This document shows positions 1-8,131 of a DNA stretch of 28,812 nt, piece after piece. Both the position numbers and the translations under genes were made by a program. The stretch is from Methanobacteriota archaeon (GTDB lineage Archaea; Thermoplasmatota; Thermoplasmata; RBG-16-68-12). Each line of letters begins with the position of its first letter. Position 1 is the stretch's first letter. The notes below the pieces were generated by a model that was not told the DNA's origin, did no database searches, and saw only the letters and a list, made by a program, of their open reading frames with translations. Location: the NCBI GenBank assembly GCA_005878515.1, contig VBLZ01000072.1, positions 1 through 28,812 on the forward strand, given 5' to 3'.

Positions 1-41
1 AAACTTTAGACCCACGCCGGTCTTCCTTCCGCGTCTATCTG

Positions 42-542
42 ATGTCAGTCCCGCAGAAACACAAGGAACATGCTCCGGCGTCCGTGAAATGCGGAGTCAT
101 CACGATTTCGGACAGCCGCACCCCGGAGACGGATGAATCGGGGAAGCTCGTCCGGGATCTCCTTCTCCGCTCCGGTCACGCGGTTCTCTTCCACGCGATC
201 GTGAAGGACGAAGCGAAGCAGATTGTCGATGCCGTCGAGCAGGCCTCGTGGACCTGCGACGCGATCATCACGAATGGCGGCACAGGGCTTGCCCCCCGCG
301 ACGTCACCATCGCGGCTCTCCAGCCTCTCTTCCAGAAGACGCTCCCGGGGTTTGGCGAGCTCTTCCGTTCCCTGTCGTACCCGGAGATCGGCAGCTCCGC
401 GATGATGTCCGGCGCGATCGCGGGCGTGTACCACAGTCGACTCGTGTTCTGCTTGCCCGGATCGCCGGACGCGTGCCGCCTCGCCTTGGAGAAACTCATC
501 GTCCCGGAGCTGGGACATGCGGTCGGAGTGATTGGCCATTGA
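42..542 (+). CDS. moaB: Molybdopterin adenylyltransferase-like protein (MoaB/Mog family)
   Basis: A 166-residue protein of the MoaB/Mog fold. This family adenylylates molybdopterin before metal insertion in molybdenum/tungsten cofactor synthesis. Visible landmarks are an early GVITISDSR strand, the TNGGTG turn followed by RDVT (the MPT-binding loop), PGFGELFR, and a late CLPGSP loop. Length is normal for the family. The ATG at 42 lies about 30 bp after a TATA-like CTTTAGA near position 5. moeA follows 47 bp downstream on the same strand, so the two cofactor genes probably form an operon. MoaB and Mog cannot be told apart with certainty from motifs alone, but the pathway assignment is secure. 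Confidence 0.93.
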   Translation: MSVPQKHKEHAPASVKCGVITISDSRTPETDESGKLVRDLLLRSGHAVLFHAIVKDEAKQIVDAVEQASWTCDAIITNGGTGLAPRDVTIAALQPLFQKTLPGFGELFRSLSYPEIGSSAMMSGAIAGVYHSRLVFCLPGSPDACRLALEKLIVPELGHAVGVIGH

Positions 543-589
543 CCGCCCGCCTCCATGATCACGAGGACCGGCCCCACGTCGGACATGGG

Positions 590-1795
590 ATGCGGCCGCT
601 GAAGGCGCTCATCCCCCTCGAGGAGGCGATGCGCATCGCGATGGATCTCGTCCGCCCAATCGAGCGGAAGGAAACGGTCCCGATCCTCGACGCCCTCCGA
701 CGCGTCTCCGCGGAGGATGTGCGCTCGCCAATCGACGTGCCGCTCGCCGACCGGGCCGCGATGGATGGCTACGCGGTCCTCGCGCGCGACACGTTTCGCG
801 CGGGGAGATTCAAGCCCGTGACGCTCCGTCGAATCGAGACGCTCTACGCGGACGGCCTCCCGCGAAAGCGGGTGGCCTCCGGCGGCTGCACGGAGGTGGC
901 GACCGGCTCGACACTTCCCAAGGGCGCCGACGCGGTCGTCATGGTCGAGGACACCGAACGCGAGCGGGACCTCGTCAAGGTCTACTCGCCCGTGCATCCG
1001 GGGGAGAACGTCTCCGGCCGCGGGGAAGACATCGCCCGCAAGTCGCTCGTCGTCCCCGAGGGAGAAGTCCTCAGCCCCGCGAAAGTCGGCGCGCTCGCGG
1101 CGATCGGCATGTCCCGCGCCCGTGTGTACGCGAAACCTCGCGTCTCGATTCTCACGACCGGCGACGAGGTGGTGCCGCCCGGCAAACCGATTCGCGTGGG
1201 CCAGGTGTACGACATCAACTCGCACACGATGGCGAGCGTCGTCCGGGAGAACGGCGGCGAGCCCGTGTCCCTGGGTCGCGTGTCGGACCGCCTCGAGTCC
1301 CTCCGCGCCGCGCTGAGGAAAGCGCTCGCGAACGATCTCGTCGTCTTCTCGGGCGGATCCTCCGTCGGCGAGAAGGACATCATCGTCGACGTCCTGCGGT
1401 CGATGGGCCAGCTCCTATTCCACGGGATCGCGGTGAAGCCCGGCAAGCCCACGGTCCTCGGGCGCGTCGACGGCAAAGCGGTCCTCGGAATGCCCGGCTA
1501 TCCGACTTCCTGCCTGAGCAACTGCTACATGATCCTCGCGCCGATGCTCCGCCGGATGGCGCGCCTGCCGCCGGCGTACGAACGAATCGTCGAGGTGCCG
1601 CTCGCGAAACGTGTCGTCTCGACGATCGGTCGCGTCGAGTTTCACACGGTCCGCATCGTCGATGGGCAGGCGGTTCCCGCGTACAAGGAGAGCGGCGCGA
1701 TCACGTCGATGGCCCACGCGGACGGCTACATCGAGATTCCCGCGAACGTCGATTTGTTGGAGAAGGGGGAGCCCGTTCGCGTGACGCTCTTCTGA
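590..1795 (+). CDS. moeA: Molybdopterin molybdenumtransferase MoeA
   Basis: A 401-residue MoeA, which inserts molybdate (or tungstate) into adenylylated molybdopterin. The sequence shows DRAAMDGYAV near the N-terminus, TGSTLPKGADAVVMVED, SILTTGDEVV, the GGSSVGEKD loop, VKPGKPT and GMPGYPTS, all MoeA landmarks in the right order. The frame stays open upstream to about 248, but that part overlaps moaB and reads as arginine-rich out-of-frame translation. The ATG at 590 gives the usual family N-terminus beginning MRPLKALIPLEEA. The protein has no extra C-terminal PBP-like domain, unlike some archaeal MoeA fusions. Probably co-transcribed with the MoaB-like gene just upstream. Confidence 0.95.
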   Translation: MRPLKALIPLEEAMRIAMDLVRPIERKETVPILDALRRVSAEDVRSPIDVPLADRAAMDGYAVLARDTFRAGRFKPVTLRRIETLYADGLPRKRVASGGCTEVATGSTLPKGADAVVMVEDTERERDLVKVYSPVHPGENVSGRGEDIARKSLVVPEGEVLSPAKVGALAAIGMSRARVYAKPRVSILTTGDEVVPPGKPIRVGQVYDINSHTMASVVRENGGEPVSLGRVSDRLESLRAALRKALANDLVVFSGGSSVGEKDIIVDVLRSMGQLLFHGIAVKPGKPTVLGRVDGKAVLGMPGYPTSCLSNCYMILAPMLRRMARLPPAYERIVEVPLAKRVVSTIGRVEFHTVRIVDGQAVPAYKESGAITSMAHADGYIEIPANVDLLEKGEPVRVTLF

Positions 1796-1861
1796 CCGAC
1801 GCACGGGTTCGCGGTTCCCGGCAATCGCATCCGTCGCACCGGCTCGCCGCGGCGGAGTAAT

Positions 1862-1869
1862 CCTTATAG
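1862..1869 (+). promoter_or_regulatory. TATA-like box before GNAT gene
   Basis: CCTTATAG lies about 29 bp before the ATG at 1895, the spacing expected for a leaderless or nearly leaderless archaeal transcript. The preceding 60 bp after moeA hold nothing else I recognise. Confidence 0.5.
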
Positions 1870-1894
1870 GCCCGCGGGATGTCGCCCGCGGCCG

Positions 1895-2338
1895 ATGGTC
1901 CTCATCGAGCGCGCGAATCCGACGGACCGCCTCGACGTGGAACGTCTCATCGCCGCCTACCTCACCTCCGAAGGCGTGAAGCCGCGGACCGAACGGATTA
2001 CGTGGGCCGTCGAACAGGTCATGCGCAACCGCGTCGGCGGCGTCGTCCTCGTCGCGCGGGAGAAGCGCGCGGTCGTCGGCGTGGCCCTCGCGGTCTATTC
2101 CCCGTCCGCGGAGGAAGGCCGGCTCCTCGTCCTCAATGACTTCTTCGTCGATCCCGCAATGCGTCGGAAGGGAGTCGGGCGCGCGCTCGCGACGCGCCTC
2201 CTCGAAGAGGCGAAGGCGATGCGCGTCGAGCGGATCGACCTCGAGGTGACGCCCACGAACACGACCGCGGCCGCGTTCTGGAAGTCGATGGGCTTCCGGA
2301 CGGGCGGTCGAACCGTGTACGGCCGGGACATCGTCTAA
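1895..2338 (+). CDS. GNAT-family N-acetyltransferase
   Basis: A 147-residue single-domain GNAT acetyltransferase, which moves the acetyl group of acetyl-CoA to an amine. The central strand LLVLNDFFVDPAMRRKGVGRALA carries the R-R-K-G-V-G-R pyrophosphate-binding loop (motif A), and the tail NTTAAAFWKSMGFRTGG is the usual motif B. The substrate cannot be deduced; RimI-like protein acetylation and small-molecule acetylation are both possible. Its TAA stop overlaps the stop codon of the convergent zinc-finger gene by four bases. Confidence 0.88.
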   Translation: MVLIERANPTDRLDVERLIAAYLTSEGVKPRTERITWAVEQVMRNRVGGVVLVAREKRAVVGVALAVYSPSAEEGRLLVLNDFFVDPAMRRKGVGRALATRLLEEAKAMRVERIDLEVTPTNTTAAAFWKSMGFRTGGRTVYGRDIV

Positions 2339-2733
2339 CGTCCGTGGACGACCTTCCGGTGCGCACGGAACGCCTCCTGTCCGAACTCTTTCCCGCATTC
2401 GGGGCAGCGCACCCGCGGGCGGCTGCGCTCGGGATCCTGGGCGTTCAGGGCGCCGAGGAGCTGGGTCATCTCAAACGCGATCTCCTCCGACTCTGCCTTG
2501 GATCCGTGGAACGCGGTCACGTCCCGCATGAAGTCGACGTGCAGGTCGATCTCCGATCCCTTCGGGACGCGCTCGAGCCCGTGGGTCTCCAGGCGCATGT
2601 GGAATCGCTTGCCATCGTACAAGCCGCGAAACGCGACGACGTCGAACGGCTCGCGCTTCACGCGATAGCCGAGAGTCAAGGCGGCGGCCTCGATGGCGTG
2701 GAGGGTCATCCGCCTCGGGAGAGACGCCTTCAT
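2335..2733 (-). CDS. Small protein with C-terminal C2H2-type zinc finger
   Basis: A 132-residue protein of unknown function. The first ~100 residues form a mixed alpha/beta region without a motif I can name. The last ~25 contain C-P-E-C, eleven residues, then H, four residues, H: a C2H2 zinc-finger pattern with linker lengths close to the classical ones. The frame is open far upstream, but that part overlaps UPF0179 in another frame, so I chose the ATG at 2733, giving a start of MKASLPRRMTLHAIEA. It lies 11 bp after the UPF0179 gene and is probably its operon partner. The finger may bind nucleic acid or protein; this is inference. Confidence 0.75.
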   Translation of the reverse strand: MKASLPRRMTLHAIEAAALTLGYRVKREPFDVVAFRGLYDGKRFHMRLETHGLERVPKGSEIDLHVDFMRDVTAFHGSKAESEEIAFEMTQLLGALNAQDPERSRPRVRCPECGKEFGQEAFRAHRKVVHGR

Positions 2734-2744
2734 CGGAGTTCCCT

Positions 2745-3179
2745 TCAGTTTGCGTAGGAGACCTTCGCGGACACGAGGGAGTAGCCGAGGGGGCATTCGA
2801 GCTCCCGGCCGACCTCGAGGACCCGGATCCGCGTCCCCGGCTCGACGCCGACGGGATGGCAGAGGCGGAAGTTCGGACACGCGCCGTTCGAACACACGAT
2901 CTTCTCGTACGCCAGGACGGCTCCCTCGACTCCGGCCCGAGCCGAGACGCTGCAGTCCGGCGCGATCGGCTCGACCTCGACGACCCGTGCGCGTTCTTCG
3001 TTGAGGAGGCATAGATGCGAGACATCTCGGACCCGCGTGATCCGATACCGACGGCCGAGATCCTGGTTGAGGCACGCGGTGCGGACCTTGCACGGCTTGC
3101 ATTCGGGTTGCGGCCCGCGGTAGACGAATTCGTGGCCCACGTGGGCTTGCCTCTCGCCGACGAGCGTGATCTGGACCAC
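2745..3179 (-). CDS. UPF0179 family conserved archaeal protein
   Basis: A 144-residue protein that I recognise as the archaeal UPF0179 family (function unknown) from its opening ITLVGE, the GHEFVYRGP segment, ECKPCKVRTACLN, GRRYRI and the late ECPLGYSL. Cysteines cluster as C-x2-C-x5-C near residue 27 and C-x4-C-x6-C near residue 95, plus one near the end. This could bind zinc or an iron-sulfur cluster, but no metal has been assigned from sequence. The start is GTG at 3179, and a TATA-like CTTAAG lies about 38 bp upstream. It is the first gene of a likely two-gene unit with the zinc-finger gene. Confidence 0.85.
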   Translation of the reverse strand: MVQITLVGERQAHVGHEFVYRGPQPECKPCKVRTACLNQDLGRRYRITRVRDVSHLCLLNEERARVVEVEPIAPDCSVSARAGVEGAVLAYEKIVCSNGACPNFRLCHPVGVEPGTRIRVLEVGRELECPLGYSLVSAKVSYAN

Positions 3180-3214
3180 GACGAGGGCCTCGGTCGGACT
3201 AAGGCGCGGCGCAG

Positions 3215-3220
3215 CTTAAG
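3215..3220 (-). promoter_or_regulatory. TATA-like box before UPF0179 gene
   Basis: CTTAAG, palindromic and placed 36-41 bp before the GTG start of the minus-strand UPF0179 gene. The rest of the 265-bp divergent gap to the RIO kinase has a weak TATA-like GATACATTG near 3267 for the plus strand and a perfect inverted repeat at 3303-3315. Confidence 0.4.
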
Positions 3221-3290
3221 GGTCTCCGTTCCGCGTGGCTGCCGCCGACCGAGGGATTCCGACGCCGATACATTGAAGGCGGACGCGACC

Positions 3291-3374
3291 ATGGCGCAGG
3301 ACGGTCGAGTCGACCAGGAGGTTCCCGGCATGATGTCCTGCATCGTTTTCGGAACTGCGCCGGGAGCCGCCTGA
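3291..3374 (+). other. Possible 27-codon upstream ORF before RIO kinase
   Basis: A short frame runs from ATG at 3291 to TGA at 3374, beginning about 20 bp after a weak TATA-like GATACATTG. It encodes 27 residues with no recognisable motif. No clear TATA box lies closer to the RIO kinase start at 3445, so the kinase mRNA may have a long leader that contains this frame. It could equally be chance; only its position supports it. Confidence 0.2.
3303..3315. repeat. Perfect inverted repeat GGTCGA-G-TCGACC
   Basis: Six-base arms with a one-base spacer in the divergent gap between UPF0179 and the RIO kinase, just downstream of the weak TATA-like site for the kinase. The symmetry suggests a dimeric regulator site, but there is no second copy in the window and no other support. 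Confidence 0.3.
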
Positions 3375-3444
3375 GACCGTTCGGCGTCCCGGCGTTCGTG
3401 CGCTCGCCTTGTGAACGCCTCCATGAACCCACCAACGCAAACCG

Positions 3445-4185
3445 ATGCCGAACCGCCCCTACCTGGACGCCAGCGTCCAGTGGCGAATCAATTCCGGGCA
3501 GCTGTCCCTTGAGGAACCGGACTACCGCTCCGTCGTGGACGCGATCCTGTCCGCGGGGCTCGCGACGGAAGTCCTGGGCCTGATCAGCGCAGGCAAGGAA
3601 GCGAACGTGTACCTCGCTCGGTACAATGGCGCGCCGCTCGCTATCAAATCGTACCGACTGTATCGGACGTCCCATCGCGGCGGAGGGCCCGTGAAGCAGG
3701 ACTCGATGGGCTGGCGGGCCGCGCACGAATACGAGATGATGCGTCAGGCCTGGAAAGGCGGGGTCCGGGTGCCGACGCCCGCGCGTCGCGTCGAGAACCG
3801 TTTCTCGATGCGTTACCTCGGCACGGAGAACGGGCCGGCTCCGCGTCTCAAGGATGTCGTGCTCGAAGACCCCAGGGAATTCCTCGACCAGGTGCTCGAT
3901 ATCGTCCGACGGCTGATTGGCGCTGGCGTCGTCCACGGCGACCTGAGCGCCTTCAACATCCTCGTCCACGAAGGCGAGCCATGGGTGATCGATTTCTCGG
4001 AAGCCATCCGGGTGGACCGCGCAGGCTCGTCGCCGTGGGTCCGGCTGACCGAAGCGCGAGCGGCCCTGGAGAGCGGACTCGCGGCCCTTCAAGTGTACTT
4101 CCGCAAATACGATCTCCGGATCGACGTCGCGGCCTATGCGAACGAACTCGTCGAGTCGGTCGATCGATTCGGCGTGCTGCGCTAG
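3445..4185 (+). CDS. rio1: RIO1-type serine/threonine protein kinase
   Basis: A 246-residue RIO-family atypical kinase/ATPase; in archaea and eukaryotes RIO1 acts in late maturation of the small ribosomal subunit. The glycine-poor loop appears as SAGKEANVYLA (residues 48-58), the ATP-binding lysine as AIKSYRLYRTS (K68), the catalytic loop as VHGDLSAFNIL (D166, N171) and the metal-binding loop as VIDFSEAI (D183). The last is conserved in type though not identical to the usual IDVSQS. There is no N-terminal winged helix, which argues for RIO1 over RIO2. The start at ATG 3445 gives the usual family length. Confidence 0.92.
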   Translation: MPNRPYLDASVQWRINSGQLSLEEPDYRSVVDAILSAGLATEVLGLISAGKEANVYLARYNGAPLAIKSYRLYRTSHRGGGPVKQDSMGWRAAHEYEMMRQAWKGGVRVPTPARRVENRFSMRYLGTENGPAPRLKDVVLEDPREFLDQVLDIVRRLIGAGVVHGDLSAFNILVHEGEPWVIDFSEAIRVDRAGSSPWVRLTEARAALESGLAALQVYFRKYDLRIDVAAYANELVESVDRFGVLR

Positions 4186-4201
4186 CGCTCGGCCAGGGAC
4201 C

Positions 4202-5269
4202 TCAGACGACCTTCGTGATCTTCGCGAGGCGCTCGGCCGCTTCGAGCGTCAACCCCTCGTCTCCGAGGATTGTGTACCGTTCCTTGTTGACCTCGTGCGC
4301 GTGGACGAGGGCCTGGACGACCTCGTCGTCCGTGACGCCGAGCGACCGCGCCGTTGTCGGTGCGCCGATGGTCAGGAGCGCGTCCCGCACCTCCTGCCAA
4401 TTCCCGGCGTGGAGGTACATCATCATGATCGTCCCGACGCCGCACTGCTCCCCGTGCAAGCCGGGCTTCTTCGCGATCCGGTCGAGGGCGTGCGAGAACT
4501 TGTGCTCGCTCCCCGACGCCGGCCGCGAGGAGCCGGCGATCGACATCGCGACCCCGCTCGACACGAGCGCCTTGCACACGAACCACGCGCTTTCCTCGAG
4601 GCGAGGCTTGATCGTGGACGCGTTCTCGATCACGAGATGCGCGGCGAGTTCGCTCAGCGCGGCGGCGTACGACGAATAGTACTCGTTCCGGAGGTTCCGC
4701 GCGAGGGCCCAGTCTTTCACGGCCGCGAGGTTCGAGATGATGTCCCCGCACCCCGACGCGAGGAGCCGGAACGGTGACTCCGCGATGACGCCGGTGTCCA
4801 TGATAACCGCGATCGGGGTCTGGGCCGCGAGGCTCACCTTCTCCCCGTCCTTCTGGATCGAGGCGCGCGACGAGACGACTCCGTCGTGACTTGCGGCGGT
4901 CGGCACGCTCACGAATGGAACCCCCGCGTTGAAGGACGCGCATTTCGCGACGTCGATCGAACGCCCGCCGCCGACGCCGAGCGCGAAATCGATGTTCCCC
5001 TTGCGGATCTTCTCTTCTCCCTCGCGGACTTCTTCCATCGTCGCGTCCGGGATCAAGAACTCCGAGGAACGGATCTTGCGCGCCGCGAGGTCCTTCTCGA
5101 CGATCAGGCCGGCGATCTTCATCGTCGTCTCGTCCGCGACGATCAAGGCGCGTTTCCCGAGCTTCAGCGATTGACAGACCTCGCCGACCGTATGCAGGGC
5201 ATCATGGCCGACGACGACATTTCGGGGGAGCTCCATCGCCTTCGTCTTCGAGAAGGACTCCGTGTCCAT
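4202..5269 (-). CDS. egsA: sn-Glycerol-1-phosphate dehydrogenase
   Basis: Makes sn-glycerol-1-phosphate from dihydroxyacetone phosphate with NAD(P)H, the step that sets the archaeal lipid backbone stereochemistry. The 355-residue protein shows the dinucleotide motif GVGGGRSIDVAK (98-109), TAASHDG (125-130), and zinc ligands in the expected order: D176 in GCGDIISN, H256 in GSEHKFSH and H272 in LHGEQCG. A TTG at 5278 and an ATG at 5236 are also in frame. I chose the ATG at 5269 because a TATA box at 5316-5325 would place a start site about 20 bp before it. Together with CDP-archaeol synthase at 15.8 kb this fixes the host as archaeal. Confidence 0.95.
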   Translation of the reverse strand: MDTESFSKTKAMELPRNVVVGHDALHTVGEVCQSLKLGKRALIVADETTMKIAGLIVEKDLAARKIRSSEFLIPDATMEEVREGEEKIRKGNIDFALGVGGGRSIDVAKCASFNAGVPFVSVPTAASHDGVVSSRASIQKDGEKVSLAAQTPIAVIMDTGVIAESPFRLLASGCGDIISNLAAVKDWALARNLRNEYYSSYAAALSELAAHLVIENASTIKPRLEESAWFVCKALVSSGVAMSIAGSSRPASGSEHKFSHALDRIAKKPGLHGEQCGVGTIMMMYLHAGNWQEVRDALLTIGAPTTARSLGVTDDEVVQALVHAHEVNKERYTILGDEGLTLEAAERLAKITKVV

Positions 5270-5315
5270 CGTCGACAATGCGTCTCCCCTAAACCCCGTC
5301 CAAGGGGCATTCTCT

Positions 5316-5325
5316 ACTTAAAAGC
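5316..5325 (-). promoter_or_regulatory. TATA box for G1P dehydrogenase
   Basis: On the minus strand the site reads CTTTTAAGTA, about 50 bp before the chosen ATG at 5269. It lies back-to-back with the TPR gene's promoter in a 137-bp divergent gap. Confidence 0.55.
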
Positions 5326-5373
5326 GACGACCTCGTTCGCGTTTGCTCTCATCCGTGAGGGCCACCTCAGAAC

Positions 5374-5381
5374 CTTTAAAA
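5374..5381 (+). promoter_or_regulatory. TATA box for TPR gene
   Basis: CTTTAAAA centred about 30 bp before the ATG at 5407, indicating a leaderless transcript. This spacing supports the first ATG rather than the in-frame ATG at 5452. Confidence 0.6.
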
Positions 5382-5406
5382 CCGCACCGGCCCTGAGCAG
5401 CGCTGG

Positions 5407-7557
5407 ATGGTCGTTCCCCTAGCCCTCGCGCTCGCGACGGTCCCGCCGATGGCGGATCTGGCCCGGGGCGAGGCGGAGTTCCTCCGCGGGAATGCGCATT
5501 GCGACGCCCGCGAGTTCTCGGACGCCCTTGTCTCGTACGACCGTGCGGCGGCCTTCGGCTACGCGGACCCGGTGATGTGGAACAACCGCGGCGTGGCGCT
5601 CGACGGGCTCGGCCGCCACGAGGACGCGATTCAGGCCTACACCCGGGCGTTGCAGCGCAACCCGACGTACGAGATCGCCGCGTACAACCTCGGGAACGCG
5701 TTCGCGCAACTCGGTCAGTTCGAGGAGGCGCTCGTCGCCTACGACCGGGCGCTCGCCATCAAGCCGGCGTACGCGGACGCGCTGTACGACAAGGCGCTCG
5801 TCCTCGCGAGGCTGGGCCGGGCCAAGCCTTCGCTGCAAGCGTACGAAGCGCTCGTCCGAACGGACTCCGCCAACGCGGTCTCGTGGACCCGCAAAGGACA
5901 GCTCCTCGAGGAGCTGAACAAGTTCGACGAAGCCGTCGACGCGTACAACGCCGCGACCGCCCAGGATGCGCACGACGGAGACGCCTGGACGGGACTCGGC
6001 GACGCGCTGTATGCGCTCGAGCGGTACGAGGAGGCGGTGGAAGCGTACGACCGTGCGATTGCGGCGGACCCGAACAACGAGGAGGCGTGGAACAACAAAG
6101 GCTTCACGTTCTTCATGCTCGGGATTCACGAAGAGGCCTTGGCCTGCTACGAGAAGGCCCTCGCGATCAACCCGCGGTACAAGCAGGCCTGGTACAACAA
6201 AGGCTACACCTTTCATGGGATCAACCGCCTCGAGGAAGCCGTCACGGCGTACGAGAAGGCGATCGAGATGGACCGCGGCGACGAGGTCCTCTGGAACAAC
6301 CTTGGGAACGCCCTGTACAACCTCGGTCGATACGAGAAGTCGATCCCGTACTTCGAGCGGGCCCTCGAGGTGAATCCTCGATACGAGATCGCGTGGAACA
6401 ACATCGGGAACGCGCTGAACAAGATGGGCCGCCACGAACTCTCCCTGAAGTACCACGACAAGAGCCTCGAGATCAAGCCCGATTTCGACTACGCGCTGTA
6501 CGCGAAAGGCCACGCGCTCGACTCGCTCGGCCGTCACGAGGAAGGCCTCGAGCTGATCAGCCAGAGCCTCGAGCTCAACCCGAACTACGACCACGCATGG
6601 ATGGCGAAGGCGCAGGCGCTCCACCATCTCGGCCGGCTCGAGGAAGCCCGCGACGCGCTGAACAACACGCTCATCCTGAACGGCTCGTTCGACGAAGCCT
6701 GGGTGTTCCGCGGCAAGATCCTCGAAGAGATGGGGAACGCGCTCGAGGCGGAGCGTTGCTACGACGAGGCGCTCGAGTGCTTCCGGGCCTCCTTGGAGAT
6801 CGAGCCGGACAATGCGGAGCTGCGGTACCATCAAGCGGTCCTACTGGAGGACCTGGAGCGCGTGGACGAGGCGATCGACGGATATGCGGCCGCGGCGTCG
6901 AAGGCGCACGGGGCCGATAGCCTGCTCCGGTTGTCCGCGCTCTTGCTTCGAGTCGGGCGGGCGGCGGACGCGATCGTCCCCGCCGATGACCTGCGCGCGC
7001 GAGACCCATCGGATCCTCGTGGTTGGCTGGCGGCCGGCCGCGCATTGCTCGCACTCGGCCGAGCGACGGAAGCGGAGGTCTCATTCCGAAAGGCCGCGGA
7101 ACTCGGCGCCCCCGAGGCACACGCCGAACTTGCGCGCACCCTGCAGATTCTCGGCAGAGCCGACGATGCCCTTGCCGTCCTCGCCGGAATCGTGGCACCG
7201 AGTAACGAGACGCTTCTCCTGCAAGCGGACCTTTACGCAAGCCTCGGCCGGATGGATGAGGCGCTCGCGGATTGTGATGCCGCGATTCGTGCGAACGCGG
7301 ATGGCCGCGACCTCGTGTACCGGCGGAAGGGCGAACTGCTCTTGCGCTCGCATCGATCGAAGGAGGCCATGGCGGCGTTCGACGCCGCGCTCGGGCTGAA
7401 TCCGACGGATCCGGACATCTGGTGCGATGCCGCACGCGCGTGGCGGACCCTGGGCCAAGAAGACCGCGCACGAAAGATGGTCGATCAGGCGTTGCGGCTC
7501 GATCCGACCTTCTCGCGGGCTCTCGATCTGCGGTCCGCGAGCCCGGCTTCGGGCTGA
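5407..7557 (+). CDS. Large tetratricopeptide-repeat protein (about 20 TPR units)
   Basis: A 716-residue protein built almost wholly from 34-residue TPR units; I count about 20 from residue ~20 to the end. Typical units carry W-x2-K/L-G, G-x-Y/H-E-E-A and A-Y-x-x-A-L-x-x-x-P. The first twelve are nearly perfect, one unit near residue 440 is about seven residues longer, and the last seven drift from consensus, often losing the W and the P. No catalytic domain, clear signal peptide or membrane segment is visible, although the first ~15 residues are hydrophobic. TPR superhelices are protein-binding scaffolds; the partner is unknown. The gene stands alone behind its own TATA box. Confidence 0.9.
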   Translation: MVVPLALALATVPPMADLARGEAEFLRGNAHCDAREFSDALVSYDRAAAFGYADPVMWNNRGVALDGLGRHEDAIQAYTRALQRNPTYEIAAYNLGNAFAQLGQFEEALVAYDRALAIKPAYADALYDKALVLARLGRAKPSLQAYEALVRTDSANAVSWTRKGQLLEELNKFDEAVDAYNAATAQDAHDGDAWTGLGDALYALERYEEAVEAYDRAIAADPNNEEAWNNKGFTFFMLGIHEEALACYEKALAINPRYKQAWYNKGYTFHGINRLEEAVTAYEKAIEMDRGDEVLWNNLGNALYNLGRYEKSIPYFERALEVNPRYEIAWNNIGNALNKMGRHELSLKYHDKSLEIKPDFDYALYAKGHALDSLGRHEEGLELISQSLELNPNYDHAWMAKAQALHHLGRLEEARDALNNTLILNGSFDEAWVFRGKILEEMGNALEAERCYDEALECFRASLEIEPDNAELRYHQAVLLEDLERVDEAIDGYAAAASKAHGADSLLRLSALLLRVGRAADAIVPADDLRARDPSDPRGWLAAGRALLALGRATEAEVSFRKAAELGAPEAHAELARTLQILGRADDALAVLAGIVAPSNETLLLQADLYASLGRMDEALADCDAAIRANADGRDLVYRRKGELLLRSHRSKEAMAAFDAALGLNPTDPDIWCDAARAWRTLGQEDRARKMVDQALRLDPTFSRALDLRSASPASG

Positions 7558-7574
7558 TTTCATCGTCTCGCATC

Positions 7575-7584
7575 GATAAATATC
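7575..7584 (+). promoter_or_regulatory. TATA-like box before PUA-HAD operon
   Basis: GATAAATATC, an A/T island in GC-rich sequence, with a second A/T-rich block GAATTATCTT at 7601-7610. The second is about 28 bp before the ATG at 7633 and may be the true box. Confidence 0.45.
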
Positions 7585-7632
7585 GCGACGCGCGAACGAG
7601 GAATTATCTTCCCCGTCCGCGTGCTGGAATCG

Positions 7633-8130
7633 ATGGCCGTGAAGATTCGTCGGCGTGCGCGACTTCGCCGCAAGGAGGCGACGGACTTCCTCGGCCGACT
7701 CGCCGACGAATTTGGTATGGAGGTGCCTCCGGACGACGTGCCGCTCGACGAGGCGGAGGCCGGCCCCCATCGCCTGTTGCTGCGGACCAACGACGCGATC
7801 GCGATCTTCCTCGAACGAGGAATCGCTCCGACGATCCGCGGGCTCCTCGCCTTCCCCGCGAAGAAACGGGCCGTCACGGTCGACATGGGCGCGGTACGTT
7901 TCATCTACAACGGCGCGGACGTGATGGCCCCGGGGATTGTCGACGCGGACCCCGGGATTCGCGCAGGCGATATCGTTTGGGTCCGGGACCAGAAGAACGG
8001 CCGGCCGCTCGCGATCGGCCGCGCAATCATGGACGGACCCTCGATGGCCCGGGAGGAAAAGGGCAAGGCGATCCAGACGATCCACCACGTCGGCGACGAG
8101 ATCTGGCGCCTCGGCGAAGAGGAGCCCTGA
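7633..8130 (+). CDS. PUA-domain RNA-binding protein (COG2016-like)
   Basis: A 165-residue protein with a basic N-terminus (KIRRRARLRRKE), a central alpha/beta region, and a C-terminal PUA domain from about residue 85: TVDMGAVRFIYNGADVMAPGI is the classic PUA opening and GDIVWVRDQ follows. This architecture matches archaeal relatives of eukaryotic MCT-1/Tma20, which bind the ribosome; the exact role in archaea is not settled. A GTG at 7621 is also in frame; I prefer ATG 7633 because of the A/T-rich block about 28 bp upstream. The HAD gene starts one base after its stop, so the two are co-transcribed. Confidence 0.87.
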   Translation: MAVKIRRRARLRRKEATDFLGRLADEFGMEVPPDDVPLDEAEAGPHRLLLRTNDAIAIFLERGIAPTIRGLLAFPAKKRAVTVDMGAVRFIYNGADVMAPGIVDADPGIRAGDIVWVRDQKNGRPLAIGRAIMDGPSMAREEKGKAIQTIHHVGDEIWRLGEEEP

Positions 8131-8131
8131 C

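Noticed and set aside
248..589. Upstream in-frame extension of moeA
   Set aside because: It overlaps the MoaB-like gene in another frame, is arginine-rich and lacks any MoeA-family N-terminal sequence.
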